The notes under the pieces are model-generated. The model saw nothing but the letters and a program-made list of their open reading frames with translations. It did no database searches and was not told the DNA's origin. Positions 52,562 through 60,827 of a stretch of 64,000 bases of DNA are shown here, piece by piece. Location of the stretch: contig CAYJGZ010000008.1 of NCBI GenBank assembly GCA_964370045.1, forward strand, positions 41,293 to 105,292, in the 5' to 3' direction. Position 1 is the stretch's first letter. The number at the start of each line of letters is the position of its first letter. Both the position numbers and the translations under genes were made by a program. Source of the DNA: JAAYCI01 sp964370045. Lineage in GTDB: Bacteria; Bacillota; Clostridia; Oscillospirales; Ruminococcaceae.

Positions 52562-53461
52562 ATGACAGCGCAAGATACACAATCGGTATTTACAACTATT
52601 GTAGGACGTCCTAACGTGGGAAAATCCTCCCTGCTAAACCACCTTGTGGGGGAAAAAGCGGCCATTGTCACCCCAAAGCCGCAGACTACCCGCACCCGCA
52701 TCACCGGCATATACACGGATAACAACGTGCAGTTTGTGTTTTTTGACACCCCCGGCATACACCTGCCAAGGACAAAGCTGGGAAGTAGGATGCAAAAAAT
52801 AGCGCAGGAGGGTGTTTCGGACGGGGATGTGGTGCTCATGCTGTTTGAGCCGTCGGGGGAGTTTACGCAGGTGGAGCGTGAGATGGCCGAGGGGCTTAAA
52901 GGACGCTATGCCATTGCGGCTGTGAACAAGGCGGACACGGTGCGCCTTGGCGAGGAGCTTGCAAAGCGAGTGGAGCAGATAAAGGAGCTGGGTGTATTTG
53001 AGCAGGTGCTGGTGATGAGCGCGCACACGGGCGAGGGATGCGAGCAGCTTATGGAGGCACTGCGCAAAAATGCGGTGAGTGGGCCGCACTATTTTGCGGA
53101 CGATGTGTACACCGACCAGCCGGAGCGACAGCTTGTGGCGGAGATAGTGAGGGAAAAGCTACTGCTGAACCTACGTGAGGAAATTCCGCACGGCACAGCG
53201 GTGGAAATAGAGAGCTTTAAGGACAGAAAAGGCGGCAGGCTGGTGGACATTGACGCTGTCATTTACTGCGAAAAAAAGAGCCACAAGGGCATAATAATAG
53301 GCAAAGAGGGCGCAATGCTAAAGCTGATAGGCAGTAGCGCACGGCAGGATGCGCAGGAGCTTTTGGGCACGAAAATAAACTTTAAGCTGTGGGTGAAGGT
53401 GCGGGAAAACTGGCGTGACAAGGATAATTTGCTAAAGAGCCTTGGCTTTGGGGCTAAGTGA
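52562..53461 (+). CDS. era: GTPase Era
   Basis: Era is an essential GTPase that assists 16S rRNA 3' end maturation and 30S assembly through a KH domain. G1 is GRPNVGKS (residues 15-22), the G2 region includes TTRTRITGI, G3 is DTPG (62-65) and G4 is NKAD (about 124-127). The KH domain contains GIIIGKEGAMLKLIGSSAR and ends LWVKVRENWRDKDNLLKSLGF. The 299-residue length is normal. ATG 52562 with AGGTGA upstream is the true start; the frame runs on to 52256 inside dgkA. MITE copy D lies between era and recO. Confidence 0.96.
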   Translation: MTAQDTQSVFTTIVGRPNVGKSSLLNHLVGEKAAIVTPKPQTTRTRITGIYTDNNVQFVFFDTPGIHLPRTKLGSRMQKIAQEGVSDGDVVLMLFEPSGEFTQVEREMAEGLKGRYAIAAVNKADTVRLGEELAKRVEQIKELGVFEQVLVMSAHTGEGCEQLMEALRKNAVSGPHYFADDVYTDQPERQLVAEIVREKLLLNLREEIPHGTAVEIESFKDRKGGRLVDIDAVIYCEKKSHKGIIIGKEGAMLKLIGSSARQDAQELLGTKINFKLWVKVRENWRDKDNLLKSLGFGAK

Positions 53462-53511
53462 CACAGCACAGCTGTTGTGCGTAAATTTACACAAAGTAGC
53501 GTGATTTTTAG

Positions 53512-53631
53512 GGTATGGGTAAAAGCGGTGATTTAGAATACGTTAAGTGCGAGAAGAAGGTGCTATATCCGCCCCGCCTTCGGCGGGGCGGATATAGCAA
53601 AAAACTTAATCACCTCTATGTGGCCACTCCC
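53512..53631 (+). mobile_element. Palindromic MITE-like element, copy D, between era and recO
   Basis: A complete 120-bp copy starting GGTATGGGT and ending GGCCACTCCC. The core is a perfect 18-bp hairpin (53561-53578 with 53582-53599, TTC loop). The right arm, read in reverse, matches the left-arm consensus of other copies (CACATAGAGGTGATT), so this copy is the most symmetric. GATTTTTAG (53503-53511) and AATTTTTAG (53632-53640) flank it, 8 of 9 identical, a likely target-site duplication. Confidence 0.87.
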
Positions 53632-53664
53632 AATTTTTAGCGCACTTTGCCGATTGGAAGAAAT

Positions 53665-54402
53665 ATGAGATTTACACTCAAAGGCCTTGTGCTAAAGCAG
53701 GTGAAACTGCGGGAAAGCGACCGCATACTCACGCTGATGACACCCGAGCAGGGCGTCGTTTCGGTGTCCGCACGGGGCAGCATGAAGCCCTCAAGCAAGC
53801 TTTTCAGCGCATCAGGCCAGTTTTGCTATTCTGAGTGGAGCTTGAAGGATGGAAAGGGCATGTACACTGCGCTGGAGGCATCGCCCATTGAGGTTTTTTT
53901 TGGTCTGAGGGAAAGCCTTGAGAGCCTTAGTCTTGCGGCATACCTTGCGGAGATACTGCAAATTCTCTCTCCGACAGGGCAGGAGGCGGTGGTGCTGTTT
54001 CGTCTTGCGCTAAACTGCCTGCATGTGCTGGACAAGCAGGGCGCATCGCCACAGACGGTGAAGGCTGTTTTTGAGCTACGTGCGCTTTCGGAGAGTGGCT
54101 TCATGCCGGACGTGCTCGCCTGCACAGATTGTGCAAAATACGAGGGTGGCACGTTCTTTTTTGACACACGCAACGGCCTGCTCTTGTGCGGAGAGTGCGC
54201 AGCTGAAAAAGGCGTAAGGCCGAATATTTCACCCTCGGCGGTGCAGGCGCTGAGGCATATTGTGCTGTGTGAGGACATGCGGCTGTTTGCGTTTGCGCTG
54301 AAAGGTGAAAGCCTCGCACAGCTGTCGATTTTGGCGGAGCAGTACCTGCTGTTTCACATTGAGTATCCGCCCAAGACGCTGGCATTTTTTAAGACGCTGT
54401 GA
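53665..54402 (+). CDS. recO: DNA repair protein RecO
   Basis: RecO loads RecA at gaps with RecF and RecR and anneals single strands. The 245-residue protein has the N-terminal OB-fold (RFTLKGLVLKQVKLRESDRILTLMTPEQGVVSVSARG region), a helical middle and a four-Cys zinc site (CTDCAKY and CGECAAEKG). ATG 53665 preceded by GGAAG gives the normal N-terminus; a TTG at 53647 would add six residues that begin at the edge of MITE copy D. It follows era in the usual order, separated by the element, so any read-through must cross the element hairpin. Confidence 0.93.
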   Translation: MRFTLKGLVLKQVKLRESDRILTLMTPEQGVVSVSARGSMKPSSKLFSASGQFCYSEWSLKDGKGMYTALEASPIEVFFGLRESLESLSLAAYLAEILQILSPTGQEAVVLFRLALNCLHVLDKQGASPQTVKAVFELRALSESGFMPDVLACTDCAKYEGGTFFFDTRNGLLLCGECAAEKGVRPNISPSAVQALRHIVLCEDMRLFAFALKGESLAQLSILAEQYLLFHIEYPPKTLAFFKTL

Positions 54403-54442
54403 AGATAGTACAAATATCCAAATTTAACACTAAGGAAGACAA

Positions 54443-56854
54443 ATGATACAAAAAAAGCACCTAAAAAATATAGAGATGGACAAAATTGTCGAGATGGCGG
54501 TGCAGTACGCCGTATGCGATGAGACACGGCAGATGCTACGTGAGGAATCGCCGATGACTGCGGCGGAAGACGTGCGCTATCTATTGAAGCAAACGGACAT
54601 TATAGCGAAGAATATTTTGAAAAATGCACGCCCTCGCATATCAAGTTGTGCGGGGGCAAACAGCGCTGTGGACCGTGCGGCAAAGGGCGGCCTGCTATCC
54701 ATGGGGGAGCTTTTGAGCGTGAACGGTGCGCTTAGGAATTTTTCGACACTCGTGGGGTGGTTTTTTCCGCAAAGCTCGCAGGCGGAGCGCATTGCAAGCG
54801 TGATGGACGACCTTTTTTATGCCATCAGCCCACAGCCTGCGCTCGAAAAGGACATCCCCGAGGCTATCCTGTCCGACACGGAGATGGCGGACACCGCAAG
54901 CGATGAGCTGTACACTCTGCGCAGAAAAATACGCGCGGCGGAGGGCTCGGTGCGGGACAAGCTGGACGCTGTGATAAAAAACCAAAACAGCGCAAAATAT
55001 CTTAGGGACGCTATTGTTTCGATACGAAACGGGCGGTTTGTCGTGCCGGTGAAGGCAGAGTACCGAGCGGAGGTCTCAGGTATTGTGCACGATGTGTCCT
55101 CCAGCGGAGGCACGTTTTTTGTGGAGCCTGCCGCAGTGGTGGAGGCAAACGCAAAAATATTGCAGCTGCGCAATGCGGAGCAGGCGGAAATAGAACGTAT
55201 CTTGGGAGAATTTTCCCAGCGTGTGGCGGAAATTGCGCCGATGTTCGAGGCGAGCTACAGTGCCATGCTGGAGATAGACAGGCGCATAGCCAAGGCGGAG
55301 CTGGGGCTTTCCATAAACGGCATATGCCCAAAAGTGAGGGACACGCAGGAGTTTTCCCTTGTGAAGGCACGCCACCCACTTTTGGCAAAATCCATCGCAG
55401 TACCGATAGATGTAAGCCTTGGGTACAGCTACGACACGCTTGTTGTCACAGGGCCGAACACGGGCGGCAAGACGGTGAGCCTGAAAACGGCGGGGCTTTT
55501 GTGTGTGATGGCGCAGATGGGATACCTCCTACCTGCGAGCGACGCCACCGAGGTGTGTGTGTTTGAGCAGGTGCTGGCGGACATCGGAGATGAACAGAGC
55601 ATCGAGCAAAATTTATCCACATTTTCGGGTCATATGAAAAATGTCACCGAGATTTTGCGCACGGTGAATAGCAAAAGCCTTGTGCTTTTGGATGAGCTTG
55701 GCGCAGGCACGGACCCTGCGGAGGGTGCGGCGCTTGCCATTGCGATTATTGAAAAACTGCGCAGTAGCGGTGCGCTTGTGATGGGCACCACCCACTATGC
55801 GGAGCTGAAAATGTTTGCGCTGGAGACAGAGGGCGTGCAAAATGCCGCAAGTGAGTTTGACATAGAGACACTGCGCCCCACTTACCGCCTGCTGATAGGT
55901 GTTCCCGGACGTAGCAACGCATTTTTGATAGGTGAAAAGCTGGGAATTCCAAAGCAGGTTATCGAGGGAGCACGCTCGCACCTATCGGGTGAGCAGCAGC
56001 GATTTGAGAGCGTGCTCACCCAGCTTGAGGATATGAAGCTGGAGATGAAGGCGCAGGAAGAGGAGATAGAGCAGCTACGCAATGCGGCACAGCATCAGAT
56101 AGCGCAGGCAAAGGAAAAGTGCGATGCGCTGATAAATCAGGGTGAGGCGGAGCTTGCCGAGGCACGCCGTAGGGCGAAGGCGCTTTCGGACGAGGTGCAA
56201 AACACCGCCTACACGCTGATGGATGAGATGAAACGCCTTGAAAAAGAGGAGCGTATTTCGGCGACGCAAAAGGCACAGCGAGCACGGCAAATCGCAAACA
56301 AAGACGCTACAACGCTACAAAGGCAGGCTTCACAAGGGGAAGTGCCGCAAGAAAGCGTGCACATTCCGCTTGAAAGCGTGCAGGTGGGTCAGGAGGTGTG
56401 GGTGCCTCAGATGAAAAAAATCGCCACCGTGGTAGCGCCTATGCACAAAAACGGCAGTGTTGAGGTGCGCATGGGCGCAATAAAGACAAAGCTAAAGCTA
56501 AACGAGCTTTCCGCAATGCCGCACGGTGCAACTGCGCAGGCGCAAAAACAAAAGCCGTCACGCAAAACGGCGGTACTTAAAAGCGGTGGTGCGTCCGAAA
56601 TGCGCACTGCTCAAGCGGAGCTGAACCTTTTGGGCAGGACGGTGGACGAGGCACTGATGGAAACGGACATGTTTATCGACAATGCGTTGATGAGCGGGCT
56701 GTCCACCGTTTACATAATTCACGGCAGGGGCACAGGCGCACTGCGCAATGCCATCGGCCAGCACCTGCGCAGCATAAAGGCGGTGAAGAGCCACCGACTT
56801 GGCCGCTACGGCGAGGGGGAGGACGGCGTGACGGTGGTGGAGATTTCACGCTGA
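54443..56854 (+). CDS. mutS2: MutS2 family ATPase with Smr domain
   Basis: MutS2 (RqcU in Bacillus) is a MutS-like ATPase without a mismatch-recognition domain, linked to recombination control and to ribosome rescue. The 803-residue protein has Walker A GPNTGGKTVSLKTAG near residue 337, the signature ENLSTFSGHM-like SIEQNLSTFSGHMKNV, LLDELGAGTDPAEGAAL, a long coiled coil (about 515-640), a KOW-like part and the Smr domain (about 725-803) with IIHGRGTGALRNAI. The LDLRG element of Smr nuclease domains reads LNLLG here, losing both the Asp and the Arg. It follows recO by 40 bases. Confidence 0.94.
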   Translation: MIQKKHLKNIEMDKIVEMAVQYAVCDETRQMLREESPMTAAEDVRYLLKQTDIIAKNILKNARPRISSCAGANSAVDRAAKGGLLSMGELLSVNGALRNFSTLVGWFFPQSSQAERIASVMDDLFYAISPQPALEKDIPEAILSDTEMADTASDELYTLRRKIRAAEGSVRDKLDAVIKNQNSAKYLRDAIVSIRNGRFVVPVKAEYRAEVSGIVHDVSSSGGTFFVEPAAVVEANAKILQLRNAEQAEIERILGEFSQRVAEIAPMFEASYSAMLEIDRRIAKAELGLSINGICPKVRDTQEFSLVKARHPLLAKSIAVPIDVSLGYSYDTLVVTGPNTGGKTVSLKTAGLLCVMAQMGYLLPASDATEVCVFEQVLADIGDEQSIEQNLSTFSGHMKNVTEILRTVNSKSLVLLDELGAGTDPAEGAALAIAIIEKLRSSGALVMGTTHYAELKMFALETEGVQNAASEFDIETLRPTYRLLIGVPGRSNAFLIGEKLGIPKQVIEGARSHLSGEQQRFESVLTQLEDMKLEMKAQEEEIEQLRNAAQHQIAQAKEKCDALINQGEAELAEARRRAKALSDEVQNTAYTLMDEMKRLEKEERISATQKAQRARQIANKDATTLQRQASQGEVPQESVHIPLESVQVGQEVWVPQMKKIATVVAPMHKNGSVEVRMGAIKTKLKLNELSAMPHGATAQAQKQKPSRKTAVLKSGGASEMRTAQAELNLLGRTVDEALMETDMFIDNALMSGLSTVYIIHGRGTGALRNAIGQHLRSIKAVKSHRLGRYGEGEDGVTVVEISR

Positions 56855-56942
56855 GCACAGGGCGGCAAGCAGGGTAAAACGATAGCAAAAACGTATAGAG
56901 CGGGGCAATCAATGCCTGACATACAAATGACGTATAAACGTA

Positions 56943-56982
56943 AAAAATACGTGTAAAGCTTTTGAACTTTGCACGTATTTTT
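56943..56982 (+). terminator. Terminator after mutS2
   Basis: 16-base arms (56943-56958 with 56967-56982) pair with one G-T wobble, and the 3' arm ends in ATTTTT. It also lies downstream of the convergent HAD gene. Confidence 0.78.
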
Positions 56983-57047
56983 GCTTTAGGTATGATATTT
57001 TTTTGTTGGTGCTACGATGGTGTGAAATGTCGCTACGGACAAATAGC

Positions 57048-57656
57048 TTACAGCTCGATGCCGTAAGTTACCAGCATCTTGCACAAGTTTTTAACGTTGC
57101 GAAACTGAATACCGGTGATTCCCACCTCAAAGGCGGCGGAGGCGTTTGCCTTGGTGTCGTCGATGAAAATGCACTCCTGTGGCGTGAGCCGATAGTTGCC
57201 CAAAAGTGTTTTGTATATATCAAGGCTCGGCTTGCTTGTGCCCACCTCACACGAGGCAACACCGCCCTCAAACAGCGACCAAAACTTTCGCTTTTTCCAA
57301 AACTCCAGCACCTCAGAGGCGACGTTGGTGAGATAGTAAAGCTCAAAGCCCTTCTTTTTCAAAACACGCATAAGTGTCACGGTGGCTCTGCGGGTGGTCA
57401 TCATCTCAGGCCACTCTTCCAGCACCGCACGCATCTCAAACGCAATGTTCTTGCGTATGCCTCTTTGCATAAAAATCTGCGAAGCATCGCTCCAGCTCAT
57501 CTTGCCCTCGTCCATCAGCTTCCACTCTTCACTGCCGAACACGGCATCGTATATGCTTCTTTCGGTGCGTTCGTGATAAAAGCGCTCGGCCAGATAGTCC
57601 TTGGGGTTGTAGTCTATTACCACACCGCCCATATCAAAGATAATGTTGTGGTACAA
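57048..57656 (-). CDS. HAD-superfamily hydrolase, YihX/epoxide-hydrolase-N-like subgroup
   Basis: A 202-residue HAD phosphatase. Motif I is IIFDMGGVVIDYN (nucleophile Asp, with Gly at the usual second Asp, as in YihX-like proteins), motif II YYLTNVASEVL, and motifs III/IV are CEVGTSKPSLDIY and CIFIDDTKANASAA. A helical C1 cap lies at about residues 15-85. YihX-type enzymes act on sugar phosphates such as alpha-glucose-1-phosphate; the substrate here is unknown. TTG 57656 is accepted because CAGGTGA lies 8 bases upstream and the product begins exactly at the family start. It is a single-gene unit. Confidence 0.86.
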   Translation of the reverse strand: MYHNIIFDMGGVVIDYNPKDYLAERFYHERTERSIYDAVFGSEEWKLMDEGKMSWSDASQIFMQRGIRKNIAFEMRAVLEEWPEMMTTRRATVTLMRVLKKKGFELYYLTNVASEVLEFWKKRKFWSLFEGGVASCEVGTSKPSLDIYKTLLGNYRLTPQECIFIDDTKANASAAFEVGITGIQFRNVKNLCKMLVTYGIEL

Positions 57657-57749
57657 AAAACTTCACCTGCCTTGTTTTTTGAGTTCAGTAGCTATTATAC
57701 ACGATTTTTTGCTTTTGGGAAATGTTCGTTTTTTTGTAATATCTTAAAC

Positions 57750-57778
57750 TTGAATTTATAACAGATGGGCTGTATAAT
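57750..57778 (+). promoter_or_regulatory. Promoter of the LtaS-type gene
   Basis: TTGAAT (57750-57755) and TATAAT (57773-57778) with a 17-base spacer, giving a leader of about 140 bases before TTG 57923. No other gene fits in the 57657-57922 gap. Confidence 0.65.
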
Positions 57779-57922
57779 AAATTGTCTTATGGGTGTATAA
57801 GGTAGAGTATTAAGGCGCATGAATGCTATAAATTGTTTTGCAACCACTGTGGCCAATGGATGTTGCACAGCTTCAATTATGGTGAAAAGATTTTTTGCAA
57901 GCACTTTTGGAGGAAATTTAGT

Positions 57923-60487
57923 TTGGTTTTGAATTCGATATTGAGTAGCGTTTTGGGTTATGTCAAAAAAAGATGGATGAATTTACTTTGCGCCCTTGTC
58001 GTTGTGATAGGGTGGTTTTTTTCTGTTGCACTACTGCCACAGGAAAATGCCGAGCGTTTAATACAGACACTTTCCCCTGTGCCCATGATGGGGCGAAGTG
58101 ATGTGCGAATTTACGGATATGAGGTAAATGGGAATCAATTTGTGGTGGCAGAGCAGGACTCGAGCATTACGCTGCAATCGGGTGAACCTGTTCGGCAGAT
58201 TTATGTAGAGCTCGAGGGGGAACCCACATATCCTTTTAAGGTGCAGGTTTATTATGCCCAAGAGGGTGAGATGTTTTTGGATGAGCAGTCCTTTAACGGT
58301 TATATTCAGCCGGATACAAACCTATTCATGTTCACGATTCCCGAGGGGGACTACGAAAACATACGTGTAGACATAGGCTATTTCGTGGGAGAGCAGTTTG
58401 AAATTTCAGAACTTTTGTTTTCGCAAGAAAATGCCACCTTGTTTTCACAGTTTGCTTCAAAAGTCGAGATACTTTATGTAATCGGAATTATTATGCTGTT
58501 GTTCGTTGTCATAGTGATGAATGTGCCGCTTGCCAAAAGAATTGCAAAAAGCACAAAAACTGTGGCGAAAAAGTTTGTGCAAATCTCAAAAAAAGCTTTC
58601 AACATCGCACGCAAAAGCCCCATTACAACGGCGGTGTTTTGCATCCTTATACCTGTGATTATCACGGTGCTACTCGAGTGGGTGGCAAGGGGTACGCTTG
58701 AGGGAAACATCCAGGGCAACGGATTTTTTGAGGCGTTGGGAAATCACTTTGCAAGTTTCTTTATATCCTATTCGCTACTTGTGGCGGTGTATGTGTTTAT
58801 CTGCTTTTTAAGCCGCCTGCACTGGCTGGCGACGCTTGTGGTGGGGCTTTTGGGCATTATCCCCGCCGTTGTCACGCACTTTAAGCTTGAAATGCGCGGA
58901 GAGCCTTTTTTGCCGTGGGACCTGTCCCAAATAGGCGACCTTGTGGGCGTGAGCGACAGCGTGGAGTTTACTATTCCGCACACTATTTATGTTACGGTGG
59001 GGATTTTTGCGGTGCTCATTGCGCTTGCTGCCTTTGTGCGTGTGCCAAAGATGGCCAGCCGCAAAAACGAGTGGATACGCAAGGGTATAGCCTCGGGCAC
59101 GGCGCTTGCGTGCGCATGTGCGCTGATGTTTGGCATTTTCCTAAGCCCCGAGGGCACAAAGTGGGTAGGCATTCGTGAAGACATGTGGATGCAGGACCGT
59201 TACTATAGAACAAACGGCGTATTGACCGGCTTTTTGACAAACTTACAGCTGCTGAATATAACTGCGCCATCGGGCTACAGCGAACAGAGTGTTTTAGACA
59301 TTGAGCAGGATGTACTGGATACTTGGGGTGATAATAGCCCATTCTTTGAAAGCTCGTATGCGGCGCAGGGCGGTAGCGTGCAAGACCCCGACATCATCTT
59401 TTTGATGGCGGAGGGCTTTTGGGATATGACGGTGCTTAACGGAGTGGAGTATGACAGAGAGCTCACTCCGAACTTGCAGCAGCTTGCTACAGAAGGTGCG
59501 CTGGGCACGGCGTACAGCCCCAGCTACGGTGGCGGCACCTGCGATGTAGAGTTTGAGGCGCTCACAGGCTATTCGCTGGAGTTTTTGCCGGCCGGCTCAA
59601 AGCCGTTTCAGCAGTATCTCACAGAGGATACGTTTGCACTGCCGCAGCTGCTCAAAAGCGAGGGCTACAGCACGGTGGCGGTGCACGGGTACGGCGGACA
59701 ATTTTGGAACAGGGACATGGCGTACCCAAACCTTGGCATAGATGAGTTCATTGCGGAGGAGGACTTTGTAGACCCCGACAGGGCACGTGGGTTTATATCC
59801 GACGATGCGATGGTGGAGCGAATGATAGAGGAGCTGGAGCGCTACGAGGATGACGGCCCTGTGTTTTTGCACGGTGTGACGATGCAAAACCACACCACAT
59901 ACGATAGGAACAAGTACCCGAGTGAGGAGCTGGTGAGCATAACAGGCTACCCCGAAACCGCAGACCCAAGCATCATAGGGGAGCTTGAGGATTGCGCCAC
60001 GGGTATGCACCAAATGGACATAGCGCTGGGAACGCTTGTGGATTACCTAAAGGAGCGTGAGCGCCCCACTATATTAGTGTTCTGGGGTGACCACCTAAAC
60101 CCGATGAGCACGGGAGCGGATATTTTTGTGGATACAGGCTACATAAACCCGGGCGATGATTCATCTGTGCCGCCGTTACACGAGACGCCGTTGCTGTTCT
60201 GGTCCAACTTTGCGGATAATGAGGTGGAGCTGGGCACAATAGCTACCTACAATATAGCACCCGTGATGATGGAGCTATACGGCATGGAAAAGCCGATGTT
60301 TTACGAGTACCTCATACAGCAGATGGAGTACACAAGGGGGCGCACACGAGGAACTACAATCCAGCCGGACCTTTCCTACAGCTATGATATGACCGAGGAG
60401 CAGCAGCAGTATTTCGACATGCACGAGCTGCTACAGTACGACTATATGTTCGGGGAAGGGTATCTTGAGGATTACATTGACGAATAG
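57923..60487 (+). CDS. LtaS-family sulfatase-fold membrane enzyme (glycerophosphate/phosphoethanolamine transferase type)
   Basis: An 854-residue membrane protein with a C-terminal extracellular alkaline phosphatase-fold domain. The LtaS-type nucleophile is T539 in YGGGTCDVEFEALTG; metal ligands include MAEGFWD near 490 and WGDH (721-724). Membrane helices lie at about 20-38 and between 190 and 415. Between the first two is an extra beta-rich extracytoplasmic domain (about 45-185) not present in Staphylococcus LtaS. Lipoteichoic-acid synthesis is probable; another polymer is possible. TTG 57923 has GGAGGA 8 bases upstream; the longer ATG frame from 57833 lacks one. The stop codon lies at the edge of a MITE remnant. 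Confidence 0.88.
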   Translation: MVLNSILSSVLGYVKKRWMNLLCALVVVIGWFFSVALLPQENAERLIQTLSPVPMMGRSDVRIYGYEVNGNQFVVAEQDSSITLQSGEPVRQIYVELEGEPTYPFKVQVYYAQEGEMFLDEQSFNGYIQPDTNLFMFTIPEGDYENIRVDIGYFVGEQFEISELLFSQENATLFSQFASKVEILYVIGIIMLLFVVIVMNVPLAKRIAKSTKTVAKKFVQISKKAFNIARKSPITTAVFCILIPVIITVLLEWVARGTLEGNIQGNGFFEALGNHFASFFISYSLLVAVYVFICFLSRLHWLATLVVGLLGIIPAVVTHFKLEMRGEPFLPWDLSQIGDLVGVSDSVEFTIPHTIYVTVGIFAVLIALAAFVRVPKMASRKNEWIRKGIASGTALACACALMFGIFLSPEGTKWVGIREDMWMQDRYYRTNGVLTGFLTNLQLLNITAPSGYSEQSVLDIEQDVLDTWGDNSPFFESSYAAQGGSVQDPDIIFLMAEGFWDMTVLNGVEYDRELTPNLQQLATEGALGTAYSPSYGGGTCDVEFEALTGYSLEFLPAGSKPFQQYLTEDTFALPQLLKSEGYSTVAVHGYGGQFWNRDMAYPNLGIDEFIAEEDFVDPDRARGFISDDAMVERMIEELERYEDDGPVFLHGVTMQNHTTYDRNKYPSEELVSITGYPETADPSIIGELEDCATGMHQMDIALGTLVDYLKERERPTILVFWGDHLNPMSTGADIFVDTGYINPGDDSSVPPLHETPLLFWSNFADNEVELGTIATYNIAPVMMELYGMEKPMFYEYLIQQMEYTRGRTRGTTIQPDLSYSYDMTEEQQQYFDMHELLQYDYMFGEGYLEDYIDE

Positions 60488-60518
60488 CGAAAATCCAAAT
60501 CACCGCATTTGCTCACTT
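60485..60518 (+). mobile_element. Right-end remnant of the palindromic element at the 3' end of the LtaS-type gene
   Basis: TAGCGAAAATCC, AAATCACCGCATTTG and CTCACTTC follow the order and spacing of the right arm of complete copies (TAGCAAAAAAC, AAATCACYGCRTTTG, GACACTCCC). The match begins at the stop codon of the LtaS-type gene. The left arm and core are absent. A complete copy starts 12 bases further on. Confidence 0.6.
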
Positions 60519-60529
60519 CATACCCATTG

Positions 60530-60655
60530 GGTGTGGACAAATATAGGCGATTTAGAATACGTTAAGTGAGAGAAGAAGGCGGTATATCCTCCCCCCCGCC
60601 GTAGGCGGGGGGGAGGATATACCAAAAAACTAAATCACTGCGTTTGGACGCTCCC
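60530..60655 (+). mobile_element. Palindromic MITE-like element, copy E, with 9-bp target-site duplication
   Basis: A complete 126-bp copy starting GGTGTGGAC and ending GGACGCTCCC. The core is a perfect 20-bp hairpin (60581-60600 with 60604-60623, GTA loop). The 9-bp direct repeat TACCCATTG borders it exactly (60521-60529 and 60656-60664). Where other copies have GC...GC at the outer end of the core stem, this one has GG...CC, a compensatory change. It is the clearest insertion of the set. Confidence 0.92.
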
Positions 60656-60713
60656 TACCCATTGCATGGCAAGACAACAAAAAGAAAATATGCTATAGTA
60701 TAATATATGTGTG

Positions 60714-60755
60714 ACATTGCACACGCCCAAAAGTGAAAGTGGGTGTGTGCAATGT
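60714..60755 (+). promoter_or_regulatory. Terminator-like hairpin in the radical SAM gene leader
   Basis: 16-base arms (60714-60729 with 60740-60755; ACATTGCACAC pairs with GTGTGCAATGT, one G-T pair) and a 10-base loop are followed by TTTTTG. A TATAAT at 60699-60704 lies just upstream, so the hairpin would form at the very 5' end of the transcript. It may be an attenuator or simply the terminator of an upstream transcript. Confidence 0.5.
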
Positions 60756-60827
60756 TTTTGAAAAGAGTAGTGCCGCAATTTTTGTGGGATAAAAACATGC
60801 GCATTAAAAGAGAAATCGGAGGATGTT

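Noticed and set aside
57833..57922. ATG start for the LtaS-type protein (Cys/His-rich first 30 residues)
   Set aside because: No ribosome binding site before 57833, whereas TTG 57923 has GGAGGA at ideal spacing and starts just before the first membrane helix.
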